Origin: Candidatus Ishikawaella capsulata Mpkobe
Lineage (GTDB): Bacteria; Pseudomonadota; Gammaproteobacteria; Enterobacterales; Enterobacteriaceae
Assembly (NCBI RefSeq): GCF_000828515.1
Contig: NZ_AP010872.1
Coordinates: forward strand, 567,222 to 631,221
Length of the DNA stretch: 64,000 bases
Reading direction: 5' to 3'
The notes beneath the pieces are model-generated. The model was not told where the DNA came from, did no database searches, and saw only the letters and a list, made by a program, of their open reading frames with translations. Both the position numbers and the translations under genes were made by a program. Shown here piece by piece: positions 41,611 through 51,542 of this stretch (its first letter is position 1; each line of letters opens with the position of its first letter).

Positions 41611-41989
41611 TCTATAACCTCAACGGACCCATTAATATCAGAAATATATAGGTAGCACAAATTCCTAGACACAATTATTAATAACTCTAATATTTAGAGA
41701 TTATGAATAGTTCTGCTTCTAAATAAAATACTGATTTAATAGATAAAAACTATTTTCTTAACAAGATATGTTATTAAAATAGTAATTTTAATATTATAAG
41801 TAAACACTTTAGCATACATATATAGTTATCTGTTATAAGTGCTCAGTAAGATTATTTTATTGAGCATAATTATCTATAATCTTTGCTTTAAGTTGAGGAT
41901 ATTTTATGCATAACCATAAAAGTTAGCTGTAAAAATTTATACCATTATTTGTTATTTGATAGATATATTGCTTGATACCTACATCTTGT
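41611..41989. other. Spacer between murB and clpB
   Basis: This 379-base AT-rich spacer has no recognisable gene on either strand. In E. coli, murB and clpB are each next to an rRNA operon (rrnB and rrnG). I looked for 5S or 16S remnants and found none. It marks a rearrangement junction relative to E. coli. Confidence 0.6.
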
Positions 41990-44113
41990 TTATGTACTAA
42001 TAATAATATTGCCTCTTTCTTCTTTAATTTCAATAGTTGCTTGAGGTAAAACAATACCTGAAAGAATTTTTGTTGATAGTAGATTCTCTATTTTTTGCTG
42101 TATAATTCTTTTGAGAGGACGTGCACCATATATAGGATCGTAACCTTGTTTGGCTAAAAATTCTATTACGTTGTCAAAAATATGTATTTTATAGCCACTT
42201 TTTTCTAATCTTTTGGACAATTTTTGTAATTGTATCTTAACAATATCCTTGATATGCTGCTCACTTAATGGATGAAATACAATAACTTCATCAACCCGAT
42301 TAATAAATTCTGGACGAAAAAAATTTTTTAACATATCCATTATTAATTTTTTAATTTCTTCATAATGTAATTTATTGAATTTATCTCTTATAACTTCTGA
42401 ACCAATATTAGAAGTCATTATAACAACTGTATTACGGAAATCTATAGTTCTACCATGACTGTCTGTCAATCTACCGTCATCTAACACTTGTAATAAGATA
42501 TTAAATACATCGAAATGTGCTTTTTCAATTTCATCTAATAATACGACGGAATAAGGATGACGACGGATAGCTTCAGTTAAGTAACCTCCTTTTTCATAGC
42601 CAATATATCCGGGAGGGGCTCCTATTAAGCGCGCCACAGAATGCTTTTCCATAAATTCTGACATATCAATACGTACCATAGCATCATCATTATCAAAGAG
42701 AAAATTGGCTAAAGCTTTGCAAAGTTCTGTTTTACCTACCCCAGTAGGACCTAAAAATAAAAATGACCCTACGGGACGCTTAGGATCAGCTAATCCAGTA
42801 CGACTTCGACGTATAGCATTAGAAATGGCTTCTACTGCTCCATTTTGACCTATCACACGAGTATGCAATACTTGCTCCATACGTAGTAACTTATTTTTCT
42901 CTTCTTCCATCATTCTGGCTACGGGAATTCCTGTAGATTTCGCTAATACTTCAGCAATTTCTACGTCAGTCACACGATTACGTAATAGCTTTATAGTATT
43001 TCCTTGTGTTGCTCTTGCGAGCTCTTTTTTTATAGTTGGTATCGTACCATACTGTAACTCGGACATTTTTGCTAAATCGCCAACGCGACGTGCTTGTTCT
43101 AAAGATATACGGGCTTGTTCTAATTTAGCTTTAATATGTTGCGCACGATCAAGAGATTCTTTCTCTGTTTGCCACTCCTGTACAAGTTTTTTATATTCCT
43201 GTTCTTTTTTTTTCAGTTCCGATTCTAGCATCGTAAATCGTTTAACACTAGCTTCGTCAGATTCTTTTTGCAACGCTTGATGTTCTATTTTTAGTTGAAT
43301 AATACGGCGTTCAAGACGATCTAAAAATTCTGGTTTTGAATCAATTTGTAACCTAATATTAGATGCTGCTTCATCAATTAAATCAATTGCTTTATCAGGT
43401 AGTTGACGATCAGTAATATAACGATGCGATAAAGTTGCGGCTGCTACGATAGCCGGATCCGTAATCTGCACATGATGGTGTATTTCATATCTTTCTTTTA
43501 AACCTCTTAAAATGGCTATAGTATCTTCTATATTAGGTTCTGCTATTATTACTTTTTGAAACCGGCGTTCTAAGGCAGCATCTTTTTCAATATAATTTCT
43601 ATATTCATCTAGTGTGGTTGCACCAATACAATGTAATTCACCCCGTGCTAAAGCTGGTTTTAACATATTTCCAGCATCCATTGACCCATCTACTTTGCCT
43701 GTGCCAACCATATTATGTAACTCATCTACAAACAAAATGACGTTTCCATCTTGTTTCGATAAATCATTAAGAAGATTTTTTAACCGTTCTTCAAATTCAC
43801 CACGAAATTTTGCACCAGCTACTAAACTTGCTAAATCCAATGATAATACTCGATTATTTTTTAATCCTTCTGGTACTTCATTATTAATGATTCGTTGTGC
43901 TAAACCTTCTACTATAGCAGTTTTACCTACTCCTGGCTCACCAATTAATACGGGATTATTTTTAGTCCGTCTTTGTAAAACTTGAATAGTACGACGGATT
44001 TCTTCATCTCTGCCTATTACTGGATCTAGTTTTCCTTGTTCTGCCTGTTCGGTTAGATCTATGGTATATTTTTTTAAATATTGCTGATTATTTTCAGCAG
44101 ATTGATCCTGCAC
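41990..44113 (-). CDS. clpB: Disaggregase ClpB, short form without the N-terminal domain
   Basis: This ATP-dependent chaperone has both AAA+ modules: GEPGVGKT (first) and GPTGVGKT (second), with the coiled-coil middle domain between them. Only the last part of the linker precedes the first module, and about 130-150 N-terminal residues found in E. coli ClpB (857) are missing. The frame is open to GTG 44161. A better start is GTG 44113, which has GGAGG seven bases upstream and aligns with Val149, the internal start of the E. coli ClpB80 isoform. That gives 707 residues. The short form disaggregates proteins with DnaK but lacks the substrate-binding N domain. Confidence 0.93.
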   Translation of the reverse strand: MQDQSAENNQQYLKKYTIDLTEQAEQGKLDPVIGRDEEIRRTIQVLQRRTKNNPVLIGEPGVGKTAIVEGLAQRIINNEVPEGLKNNRVLSLDLASLVAGAKFRGEFEERLKNLLNDLSKQDGNVILFVDELHNMVGTGKVDGSMDAGNMLKPALARGELHCIGATTLDEYRNYIEKDAALERRFQKVIIAEPNIEDTIAILRGLKERYEIHHHVQITDPAIVAAATLSHRYITDRQLPDKAIDLIDEAASNIRLQIDSKPEFLDRLERRIIQLKIEHQALQKESDEASVKRFTMLESELKKKEQEYKKLVQEWQTEKESLDRAQHIKAKLEQARISLEQARRVGDLAKMSELQYGTIPTIKKELARATQGNTIKLLRNRVTDVEIAEVLAKSTGIPVARMMEEEKNKLLRMEQVLHTRVIGQNGAVEAISNAIRRSRTGLADPKRPVGSFLFLGPTGVGKTELCKALANFLFDNDDAMVRIDMSEFMEKHSVARLIGAPPGYIGYEKGGYLTEAIRRHPYSVVLLDEIEKAHFDVFNILLQVLDDGRLTDSHGRTIDFRNTVVIMTSNIGSEVIRDKFNKLHYEEIKKLIMDMLKNFFRPEFINRVDEVIVFHPLSEQHIKDIVKIQLQKLSKRLEKSGYKIHIFDNVIEFLAKQGYDPIYGARPLKRIIQQKIENLLSTKILSGIVLPQATIEIKEERGNIIIST

Positions 44114-44441
44114 TTTTGATCCTCCGTATAAATTACTGATAGCATATTTAATATTTTTCACATAAATATTAAATAATGCAAAAAATTCAATATTACTGTG
44201 TTTTCTTAGACTATAGGTACATTAGATATGTGTAATCTTAATGTTATTGCATATTTTTCAATATTTATTTCTATAGTAGATAACTATTTACAATAGTATC
44301 CATTATTTTGTTGCAATATAGCATAATACCTTATGTGTAAGGCCTTAACAAATAATTGATCAGTGCTTTAAAAATAATTTTTTGAAATTATGAGTAACAC
44401 TGTTTATAAGCAATATTATCTCCTATTAATTTTTAGAGTAA

Positions 44442-44558
44442 GGAGTTAACAAGGATACTTCTATAGAGACATGGAAACACCAAATTATTTATAAAGACAT
44501 TGATATTTTATATATTACTGCTAATAAAAAAATTTCAATACTAGTAGAAACAAATTAA
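44442..44558 (+). pseudogene. Possible relic of an RluA-type pseudouridine synthase N terminus
   Basis: This is a 38-codon open stretch without ATG, ending at TAA 44556-44558. IIYKDIDILYITANKK resembles the IVYEDDDILVINKP motif that opens the catalytic domain of RluA-family enzymes. ETWKHQIIY recalls the EPWLVILY of E. coli RluA. It is convergent with rluD, which it nearly touches. It is too short to function. The surrounding spacer (44162-44559), where yfiH lies in E. coli, shows nothing else. Chance resemblance cannot be excluded. Confidence 0.3.
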
Positions 44559-44559
44559 T

Positions 44560-45515
44560 TCATTTCATTGTATTTTTATCTATTCTAAGTAAATCAATGA
44601 CATTAGTAATATCTGTAGGTAATTTTGAAGACCACTCCATTTTCTTGCCAGTTATGGGATGATAAAAACGCAAAAAACTAGCATGCAATGCTTGTCGCTT
44701 AATATTAAACATTCGAGAACTATAATTAGCTAATTTGCACCTTATTTTTTTACGACCATAAATCGAATCACCTACTATGGGATGATTAATGTATGACATA
44801 TGTACTCTAATTTGATGTGTGCGTCCTGTTTCTAGTTTAACACGAAGCAAAGTGTAATCACGAAAAACTTCTTTTATATAATAATGAGTAATAGCTATTT
44901 TCCCCATGTTATTAACTGCCATACAAGTGCGCTTTTTGATATTTCTGCCAATAGGTAGATTTATTGTAGAATTATTTAAGACTTTACCTAGCACTAAAGC
45001 ATCATATTCTCTAGTTACTTGATGCTCTTTAAGCATTTGTATTAACAATCTTTGCGATAACACCGTCTTGGCTACTACCATCAATCCACTTGTATCTTTA
45101 TCTAGACGATGCACAATGCCGGCGCGTGGAACTTCAATAATCTTCGGATAATGATAAAGTAATGCGTTTAAGATAGTTCCATCATTATTACCTATACCAG
45201 GATGAACAACCATATTAGGAGGCTTATTTATAACTAAAATGTCATCATCTTCATAAATTATATCTAATTTAATGTTTTGCGGTTTTAATAATTGTTCCTG
45301 TACTATTTCCAGATTAATTATTATTTGATCTCCCTCAAAAACTTTTTTTTTGGTTTATTTATTACTCTGTTATTTATTTTTACAATATGATTAATAATCC
45401 ATTTTTTGATATAGGAACGGGAATATTCGGGAAATAATTTTGATAATGCATGATCTATCCGTTTTCCAGAGTGACAAACAGATATTTTTGCGGTTAATTC
45501 AATTTGTTGTTTCAT
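44560..45515 (-). pseudogene. rluD: rluD, one-base frameshift in a poly(A) tract (possibly rescued)
   Basis: RluD makes pseudouridines 1911, 1915 and 1917 in 23S rRNA helix 69. Residues 1 to about 60 (MKQQIELTAK onward, S4-like RNA-binding domain) are read from 45515. The rest, with VHRLDKDTSGLMVVAK (catalytic Asp) and TGRTHQIRVHMSYI, is read in a second frame that is open to 44560. The frames meet at a run of nine A (T at 45343-45351). A tenth A would give PKKKVFEGD and one continuous protein of about 318 residues, close to E. coli (326). Everything else is intact, so polymerase slippage may still yield some product. It is divergent from bamD, as in E. coli. Confidence 0.88.
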
Positions 45516-45587
45516 ATGTATCACCTTATAATAATATTGTCTAATTATAGCTCTGCAAAATTTGAATATAGGAGAATATTCGTTATT

Positions 45588-46385
45588 ATGATACGCATCA
45601 AAAATTTAATTATTAAAACTTTTTTTTTTATAACCATAATGGGTTGTTCTGTAGTAAAAAATACTTTACCTAACGAATTTTTTTTTAGGAACAAAGATAG
45701 TTATGATGAAGGATACATAATGATGCTTCAAACCCTGTCACGAAAGTACTATGAAGACGCAATACAAGGTTTGAACGTACTAAATATAACCTGCCTTCCT
45801 GTTTTAGCAAATTATTATCAACAATTAGAATTAGATTTAATCTATGCATATTACAAAAGCAATCAGTTTAATCAAGCAGAAAAAAGAATAATAACATTTA
45901 TGCAATCATACCCTAAGCATCCAAATATAGATTATGTCCTTTATCTAAAAGGAGTTATTAATATGATAAAATCCCAACCAATTAAGGATACGGAGTGTGA
46001 TCAAAATCCAAATAAAATTGCTTACGAATCTTTTAATCAATTAATACTTAATCATCCAAATAGTTTTTATGCAAAAGATGCTTATAAAAGATTAATTTTT
46101 ATAAAAAATTACCTGGCAAGACATGAATATGCAATAGTACGTTTTTACTATGATCAGAAAAATTATATTTCTGTTATTAATCGTGTAGAACAAATGTTAC
46201 GTGATTATTCAGATACCCAAGCAACGCGAGATGCTCTCTTTTTTATGAAAGACTCTTGCAAGAGACTGAATTTAAATACAAAATTAAAAGAAATAGATCA
46301 AATTATTGAAATTAATCATCTTATAAGACCTATTAGAAGACCCATTAAAGAATATTTATATCAATTTAAATTGAAAGCAATGTAA
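45588..46385 (+). CDS. bamD: Outer membrane assembly lipoprotein BamD
   Basis: This 265-residue lipoprotein of the BAM complex (E. coli 245) folds outer membrane beta-barrel proteins with BamA. The start is ATG 45588 with AGGAG upstream; the frame is open to 45504. The N terminus is a lipoprotein signal peptide ending in the lipobox TIMGC. TPR-like repeats follow, with LDLIYAYYKSNQFNQAE near 90, HPNIDYVLYLKG near 125 and VEQMLRDYSDTQATRDAL near 205. It is divergent from rluD. An outer membrane is therefore still built. Lnt, which would add the third acyl chain to this lipoprotein, is a relic. Confidence 0.94.
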   Translation: MIRIKNLIIKTFFFITIMGCSVVKNTLPNEFFFRNKDSYDEGYIMMLQTLSRKYYEDAIQGLNVLNITCLPVLANYYQQLELDLIYAYYKSNQFNQAEKRIITFMQSYPKHPNIDYVLYLKGVINMIKSQPIKDTECDQNPNKIAYESFNQLILNHPNSFYAKDAYKRLIFIKNYLARHEYAIVRFYYDQKNYISVINRVEQMLRDYSDTQATRDALFFMKDSCKRLNLNTKLKEIDQIIEINHLIRPIRRPIKEYLYQFKLKAM

Positions 46386-46830
46386 TTTTGTACTTTAAAT
46401 TATGGGGAAAAAAAATTTATAAAAAATGCCCATATGTTTGTTTTATTGGAATTATATAATATACCTTTTTTGAGATTATCAGTGAACATATTAAAACATT
46501 GTCGCAATTACGTGGCATTAAATTTAGAGAAGTGCATGCACCACTAAAATCAAGCAACAGATTTTATCGCTAATGGGGTTTTCAACACAATATAGGCAGC
46601 AGTTTATACTACAAAAAGTATATGTAGTATCAAGTAACTAATATTTAAAAAAATATTGAATAAATTACGGTAAATAAAAAATCCTAGATGTTAATGATAT
46701 ATAAATTTGGTTAAACCATTAAAAATAAATACTCTATAACATCCATATAAGTTTGATATCAGCTAAATATAAGCGTATATATACATATAGTGATAGTGCG
46801 ATAAAAATCTTTTCTTTGACTCCATAGTTT
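46386..46830. other. Spacer between bamD and pheA
   Basis: This 445-base AT-rich spacer corresponds to raiA and the phe leader in E. coli. No RaiA residues and no phenylalanine-rich leader peptide or attenuator were found. Around 46480-46580 the plus strand has a short open stretch containing QLRGIKFREVHAPLKSS and NRFYR before a stop. It looks protein-like but was not identified. Confidence 0.5.
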
Positions 46831-47904
46831 ATGGAATATTATATGCATGTCTGTCATTTAATTCCTGATAATAAATTAATTTACCACAATAAAAACAAGC
46901 AGGTTTATTGTAAATACTTAACCATTATGAACGAAATATCGAACATAGAGATATGGGATATTATACGCTATTTTAGGATAATTGTCGCCTATTTAGAAAA
47001 TATACAGCACAATTTACTGGAGAAAATTCATAATTCTTCAGCTAGTAAAATTACTCGCATTGCTTTTTTGGGTCCAAAAGGTTCTTTTTCTTATCTAGCC
47101 GCTTGCAATTACGCTTCTCGATTATGTAAGAAAATAGTTGAAGTTAGCTGTATTAAATTTCGAGACATTATCAATAAAGTAGAAAATCAGCAAGCTGAAT
47201 ATGCAATTTTACCTCTTGAAAATAGCACATCTGGTTCTATTAATGATGTATATGATCTTTTACCATACACCAAACTTTCAATCGTTAATGAAATTATTTT
47301 ACCTATTGATCATTGTATATTAGTATCTACTAAAACTGATTTGCAAAAAATTAAAACTATTTATAGTCACGTGCAACCTTTTCAACAATGTAGTAATTTT
47401 ATTAATAGTTTTCCTCATTGGAATATTAAATATACACAAAGCACAGCTGCAGCAATGCAAACCGTGTCCCTACTAAACTCTCCTCAAGTAGCTGCATTAG
47501 GTAGTGAAGTAGGTGGCAAAATTTATAACTTACAGGTAGTAGCCCGTAATTTAGCTAATGAATGCAGAAATATCACCAGATTTATTGTATTAGCTCGTAA
47601 ACCCATTAAAGTTGATGAACATATACCAGCTAAAACAACCATAATGATAGTAACTAAACCCAGACAAGGTGCATTACTAGATGCTTTACTTATTTTACAT
47701 CAGAATAATTTGGCTATGAGTAAATTAGAATCTAGACCTATTCCGGGTAATCCTTGGGAAGAAATATTTTTTATTGATATTAAACACAATTTAAACTCAG
47801 AAGATATGAAACAAGCCATAAAAGAACTAAAACTAATGTCAAGCTTAATAAAAGTACTTGGATGTTATCCAGCAGAAATGGTAGTAACCATTCACAAAGA
47901 GTAA
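46831..47904 (+). CDS. pheA: Prephenate dehydratase PheA with degenerate chorismate mutase domain
   Basis: The dehydratase domain begins TRIAFLGPKGSFSYLAA near residue 71 and runs through NITRFIVLARK with the catalytic threonine. The C-terminal ACT domain keeps ESRP and GALL, the phenylalanine-sensing motifs. The first 70 residues stand where E. coli PheA has its chorismate mutase. Only the last helix aligns (DIIRYFRIIVAYL). The arginines, lysine and the DRE segment of the active site are not recognisable. The true start may be ATG 46831 or 46927. The enzyme should turn prephenate into phenylpyruvate, with prephenate supplied by TyrA. It is convergent with tyrA, four bases apart. Confidence 0.93.
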   Translation: MEYYMHVCHLIPDNKLIYHNKNKQVYCKYLTIMNEISNIEIWDIIRYFRIIVAYLENIQHNLLEKIHNSSASKITRIAFLGPKGSFSYLAACNYASRLCKKIVEVSCIKFRDIINKVENQQAEYAILPLENSTSGSINDVYDLLPYTKLSIVNEIILPIDHCILVSTKTDLQKIKTIYSHVQPFQQCSNFINSFPHWNIKYTQSTAAAMQTVSLLNSPQVAALGSEVGGKIYNLQVVARNLANECRNITRFIVLARKPIKVDEHIPAKTTIMIVTKPRQGALLDALLILHQNNLAMSKLESRPIPGNPWEEIFFIDIKHNLNSEDMKQAIKELKLMSSLIKVLGCYPAEMVVTIHKE

Positions 47905-47908
47905 TATT

Positions 47909-49024
47909 TTAACGATTATCATTAGCAGTTTGTAATAAACCCCGACTTTCAATTAAAAACCTTTTAGCATAAGGGCCAAACCAATCTTCTATACGACGAA
48001 AACTATTTATAAAAGCTTTTTTATTTCCTATTTCTAACAATTTAATAGCCTTTCCAAAACGTGAATAGTATCTTCTAATAAGAGAAATATTCATTTTTGA
48101 AGACATAATTATATCAGCATAAAGTTGTGGGCTTTGTGCAAATAATCTTCCTACCATTATTAGTTCTAATCGGTATATTGGGGAAGAAAGTGCTAAGAGC
48201 TGCGGTAAATTAGAGTTTTCTTCTACTAAATGTAGTCCGTAAACAAAAGTAGTAAAATGACGTAATGCTTGAATAAACGCCATGTTTTTATCATGTTCAA
48301 TTGCATTCATATAGTGAATACATACACCCCACACTTGGATTTGTTCTAAAAAACATTGATAAATTTCCGGTTGACGTCCATGACAACAAATGATTACTTG
48401 CTTAGCTAAGTTATCGGTATCTGGACCAAACATTGGATGTAACCCTAGCACTGGACCTTTATGAACTTTTAACATTGCTTGTAAAGGTTTCTCCTTTATA
48501 GAAGATAAATCTACTAAAATACAGTCTTTAGGTAATTTAGGTAATTTATATATTACTTCTTCCGTCAAATGAAGAGGAACGCTAATAATCACCATGCCAG
48601 CATTTAACAAAATGTTTGGTTGTTTCCAATTATCTTTATCAAAAATTTTAACTTTATAACCAGATAACTTTAACATCTTTTTGAATAAACGACCCATTTG
48701 GCCTTTTCCACCAACAATAACAATTGATCTCAAAGTAGGACATAGCGTTTTAAAACCTTTATCATTTTCATTACTATATGACTCTCGCATTATACGACGT
48801 AATATATCTTCTATCAATTCAGGAGAGATTCCTAAATCTTCTGCTTCTTTACGACGTGAAGCTAACAAAGATGCTTCACGATCGGGGACATAAATAGGTA
48901 AACCATACCGACTTTTCACTTCTCCTACTTGAGCAACAAGCCTTAACCTCTTCGCTAAAATCTCAAGCAGAGCCTTATCATTTTGGTCAATCTTATTACG
49001 CAAGCACATTAATTCACTTACCAT
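47909..49024 (-). CDS. tyrA: Chorismate mutase / prephenate dehydrogenase TyrA
   Basis: This 371-residue bifunctional enzyme matches E. coli TyrA (373). The N-terminal chorismate mutase domain is intact: LRNKID near residue 8, VGEVKSRYG near 33 and VPDREASLL near 45 hold the active-site residues. The dehydrogenase domain starts with the NAD-binding [10 protein letters not shown] near 103 and has GLHPMFGPD near 194. It lies downstream of aroF with 27 bases between them, the classic aroF-tyrA operon. With PheA's mutase lost, TyrA is the only chorismate mutase visible here. Confidence 0.96.
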   Translation of the reverse strand: MVSELMCLRNKIDQNDKALLEILAKRLRLVAQVGEVKSRYGLPIYVPDREASLLASRRKEAEDLGISPELIEDILRRIMRESYSNENDKGFKTLCPTLRSIVIVGGKGQMGRLFKKMLKLSGYKVKIFDKDNWKQPNILLNAGMVIISVPLHLTEEVIYKLPKLPKDCILVDLSSIKEKPLQAMLKVHKGPVLGLHPMFGPDTDNLAKQVIICCHGRQPEIYQCFLEQIQVWGVCIHYMNAIEHDKNMAFIQALRHFTTFVYGLHLVEENSNLPQLLALSSPIYRLELIMVGRLFAQSPQLYADIIMSSKMNISLIRRYYSRFGKAIKLLEIGNKKAFINSFRRIEDWFGPYAKRFLIESRGLLQTANDNR

Positions 49025-49051
49025 ACTTCATTAGACCTCATAACCGATACG

Positions 49052-50113
49052 TCATGATAGTAATCTTTCCGGAAGATTGTCATAAATCATATATAATAAC
49101 TTTTCAGTCGTTTCCCAGTCAATACAAGCATCAGTAACAGAAACTCCATATTTCATTTTCTCTTTAGGTTTATCTGTTGATTGATTACCTTCATATAAAT
49201 TACTTTCCAGCATTAATCCAATAATAGAAATATTACCATCTTTAATTTGTTGAAGAACAGATTGAGCAACAATAGGTTGACGTCGAAAATCTTTATTAGA
49301 ATTATCATGACTACAATCTATCATTAAAGCAGGATGCAATCCAGCTTTAAGCATTTCTTGTTCGCAATGAAAAACATCTTCTGGTTCATAATTAGGTAGT
49401 TTCCCCCCCCGTAGGATAACATGACCATCAGGATTACCTTGAGTTTGCAATAAGCAAACTTGCCCAGACTGATTAATACCCATAAATCTGTGTGGCATAG
49501 CAGCAGCACGCATAGCATTAATAGCAGTACATAAACTGCCATCCGTACTATTTTTAAAACCTACAGGCATGGAGAGACCAGAAGCCATTTCACGATGAGT
49601 TTGAGATTCCGTAGTACGTGCACCAATTGCCGACCAACTAAATAGATCACCTAAATATTGAGGGCTGTTTGGATCAAGTGCTTCTGTTGCTAATGGTAAA
49701 CCTATTTCAATAATATTGATTAAAAGTTGCCTTGCAATATGTAAGCCTTTTTCCATATCGCATGAGTTATCCATATAGGGATCATTAATTAACCCTTTCC
49801 AGCCAATAGTAGTTCTAGGTTTTTCAAAATAAACTCGCATAACAATATATAATTTATCTTGTAACTGCATGGAAAGATTTTTCAATCTAGTTGCATAATC
49901 AATTGCCGCTTCAGGATCATGAATAGAACATGGTCCACAGACTATCAGAAAACGTAAGTCACGACCTGCAATAATATTAGAAATAATTTGACGTGATTCC
50001 GCAATTTGTCTTTCTTGTAGTCTAGTAAGAGGAAACTTAATCTTTAGTTCTTGCGGTGTAATAAGAATTTTTTCATCAGAAATATGCACATTATTGAGCG
50101 CATCTCTTTGCAT
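49052..50113 (-). CDS. aroF: DAHP synthase, AroF isozyme
   Basis: This 353-residue class I 3-deoxy-D-arabino-heptulosonate 7-phosphate synthase condenses PEP and erythrose 4-phosphate at the entry to the shikimate pathway. The N terminus MQRDALNNVHISDEKIL identifies the AroF isozyme, which is tyrosine-sensitive in E. coli. VCGPCSIHDPE near 57, RVYFEKPRTT near 92 and GARTTESQTHRE near 162 are intact. AroF leads the aroF-tyrA unit. ATG 50113 is preceded by AAAGGATT. Confidence 0.97.
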   Translation of the reverse strand: MQRDALNNVHISDEKILITPQELKIKFPLTRLQERQIAESRQIISNIIAGRDLRFLIVCGPCSIHDPEAAIDYATRLKNLSMQLQDKLYIVMRVYFEKPRTTIGWKGLINDPYMDNSCDMEKGLHIARQLLINIIEIGLPLATEALDPNSPQYLGDLFSWSAIGARTTESQTHREMASGLSMPVGFKNSTDGSLCTAINAMRAAAMPHRFMGINQSGQVCLLQTQGNPDGHVILRGGKLPNYEPEDVFHCEQEMLKAGLHPALMIDCSHDNSNKDFRRQPIVAQSVLQQIKDGNISIIGLMLESNLYEGNQSTDKPKEKMKYGVSVTDACIDWETTEKLLYMIYDNLPERLLS

Positions 50114-50168
50114 TTTTTAATCCTTTTACTCATATGTGTTTAATAGAATCCTTTAAAATTAAGGGGTG

Positions 50169-50185
50169 TGATTTACTGTAAATCA
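50169..50185. promoter_or_regulatory. Palindrome upstream of aroF
   Basis: TGATTTACTGTAAATCA is a perfect palindrome about its central base, 56 bases before the aroF start. It resembles an operator. It is not a standard TyrR box (TGTAAA-N6-TTTACA), because the half-sites point the other way and lack the six-base spacer. It may be a decayed or altered TyrR site or an unrelated element. Confidence 0.35.
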
Positions 50186-50186
50186 T

Positions 50187-50210
50187 AAAAGATGCAATAC
50201 AGATTGCATC
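50187..50210 (-). terminator. Rho-independent terminator after rplS
   Basis: The inverted repeat GATGCAAT-ACAG-ATTGCATC at 50191-50210 is followed on the minus strand by TTTT. It lies 175 bases past the rplS stop and before the aroF operon. It separates the rpsP-rimM-trmD-rplS transcript from aroF-tyrA. The stem is AT-rich for a terminator, in line with the genome. Confidence 0.55.
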
Positions 50211-50384
50211 ATCCCTTATTGACTTAAGGAATAATATTATAGATATATCATAAACATGATGCTTTACATAGAATAAAATTCTATTTAACTTTAATTAAGT
50301 AATTATAATAAATTAATTTATTAATTTTTATAAAATACTGTATTTAACATACACAATTTTATTTATAAAAAATATTATTCACTT

Positions 50385-50732
50385 TTAATTAAGACGTTCT
50401 TTAATACGAGCTGCTTTTCCAGTGTGTTTTCTTAAATAATATAATTTAGCTTTACCAACACATCCTTTCCGTTTAATAATAATACTATCTATTACTGGAG
50501 AATGAAATGGGAATACACGTTCAACTCCTTCACCATGAGATACTTTACGAACTGTAAACGCTGACTGAAAACTGCGATTACGAATAGCAATTACTACACC
50601 TTCAAAAGCTTGTAAACGCTTTTTAGATCCTTCTACGACCCATACTTTTACTTCTATAGTATCACCAATATTAAAATTAGGCATAGTTTTTTTCATTTGT
50701 CTGGCTTCAATTTCTTTAATCAAATCACTCAT
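50385..50732 (-). CDS. rplS: Ribosomal protein bL19
   Basis: This 115-residue L19 has the same length as in E. coli and sits at the 30S-50S interface. Strong matches include [20 protein letters not shown] near 30 and the C-terminal [13 protein letters not shown]. The start is the second of two adjacent ATG codons (50732), by homology. It closes the rpsP-rimM-trmD-rplS operon. Confidence 0.97.
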   Translation of the reverse strand: MSDLIKEIEARQMKKTMPNFNIGDTIEVKVWVVEGSKKRLQAFEGVVIAIRNRSFQSAFTVRKVSHGEGVERVFPFHSPVIDSIIIKRKGCVGKAKLYYLRKHTGKAARIKERLN

Positions 50733-50753
50733 CATAGTAATCCTTATTTTAAA

Positions 50754-51515
50754 TTAAGATGATTTATTTTGATAATCACGCTGAAATTCCATTAACAATT
50801 TTAATTGTTCTGAAGTTAAAGGCAGGCTTTGTAATAATTTAGGTCTTCTTAACCAAGTACGACCTAACGACTGTTTTAAACGCCAATAATAAATATTTTT
50901 ATGATTTCCAGATAATAGCACTGATGGAACTTCCATTCCTTCTAATACTGCCGGACGTGTATAATGGGGACAATCTAGTAAACCCTGCTGCGAAAATGAA
51001 TCAGCATCTAATGAAGCTGCTGTACCTACAATTCCAGGAATATATCGTGCGACGGAATCAATTAATACCATTGCTGGTAATTCTCCTCCACTAAGCACAT
51101 AATCACCTATTGATAATTCTTCATCAATTTCCGACTCAATCACACGTTCATCAATACCTTTATAGCGTCCACATACTAAAATAAGTCGCTTATAAGAAGC
51201 TAATTTACGCACAGTATTCTGAGTAAGTTTTTTCCCTTGAGCAGAGAGATAAATTACTTTAATTGGATAACCATCATAATCGTTATCTAATTTAGCTGCC
51301 TGAATAGCCTGTTTTAAAGGTTGTGGCATCATCAGCATACCTGGTCCTCCACCATAAGGTGGACTATCTACACTACGATAATTATCACTTGTGAAATTAC
51401 GAGGATTCCATATCTTAATTTGAAGTTGACCATGTTTTACTGCCCGACCAATTATTCCGTACTTTGTAATAGCATCAAACATTCTTTCAAATAAACTGAT
51501 AATACCTATCCTCAT
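50754..51515 (-). CDS. trmD: tRNA (guanine-N1)-methyltransferase TrmD
   Basis: This 253-residue SPOUT-class enzyme methylates G37 next to the anticodon, preventing frameshifting (E. coli 255). The SAM-binding trefoil knot residues [13 protein letters not shown] near 112 and [14 protein letters not shown] near 134 are intact. The catalytic aspartate region [10 protein letters not shown] near 165 is also intact. The start is ATG 51515 (MRIGIISLF) by homology; the frame extends to 51527. It lies between rimM and rplS as usual. Confidence 0.97.
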   Translation of the reverse strand: MRIGIISLFERMFDAITKYGIIGRAVKHGQLQIKIWNPRNFTSDNYRSVDSPPYGGGPGMLMMPQPLKQAIQAAKLDNDYDGYPIKVIYLSAQGKKLTQNTVRKLASYKRLILVCGRYKGIDERVIESEIDEELSIGDYVLSGGELPAMVLIDSVARYIPGIVGTAASLDADSFSQQGLLDCPHYTRPAVLEGMEVPSVLLSGNHKNIYYWRLKQSLGRTWLRRPKLLQSLPLTSEQLKLLMEFQRDYQNKSS

Positions 51516-51542
51516 TAGATTTTCCAATATATTACATATAAA

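Noticed and set aside
43614-43985. 123-codon open frame antisense to clpB
   Set aside because: It is a shadow of the conserved clpB frame. Similar antisense frames across rpoC, rplL, rplK and tuf were rejected for the same reason.
47909-50113. aroF product as the AroG or AroH isozyme
   Set aside because: The N terminus MQRDALNNVHISDEK and the pairing with tyrA identify AroF.
50160-50190. TyrR box upstream of aroF
   Set aside because: The half-sites are in the wrong order and lack the six-base spacer, so only an unassigned palindrome is reported.
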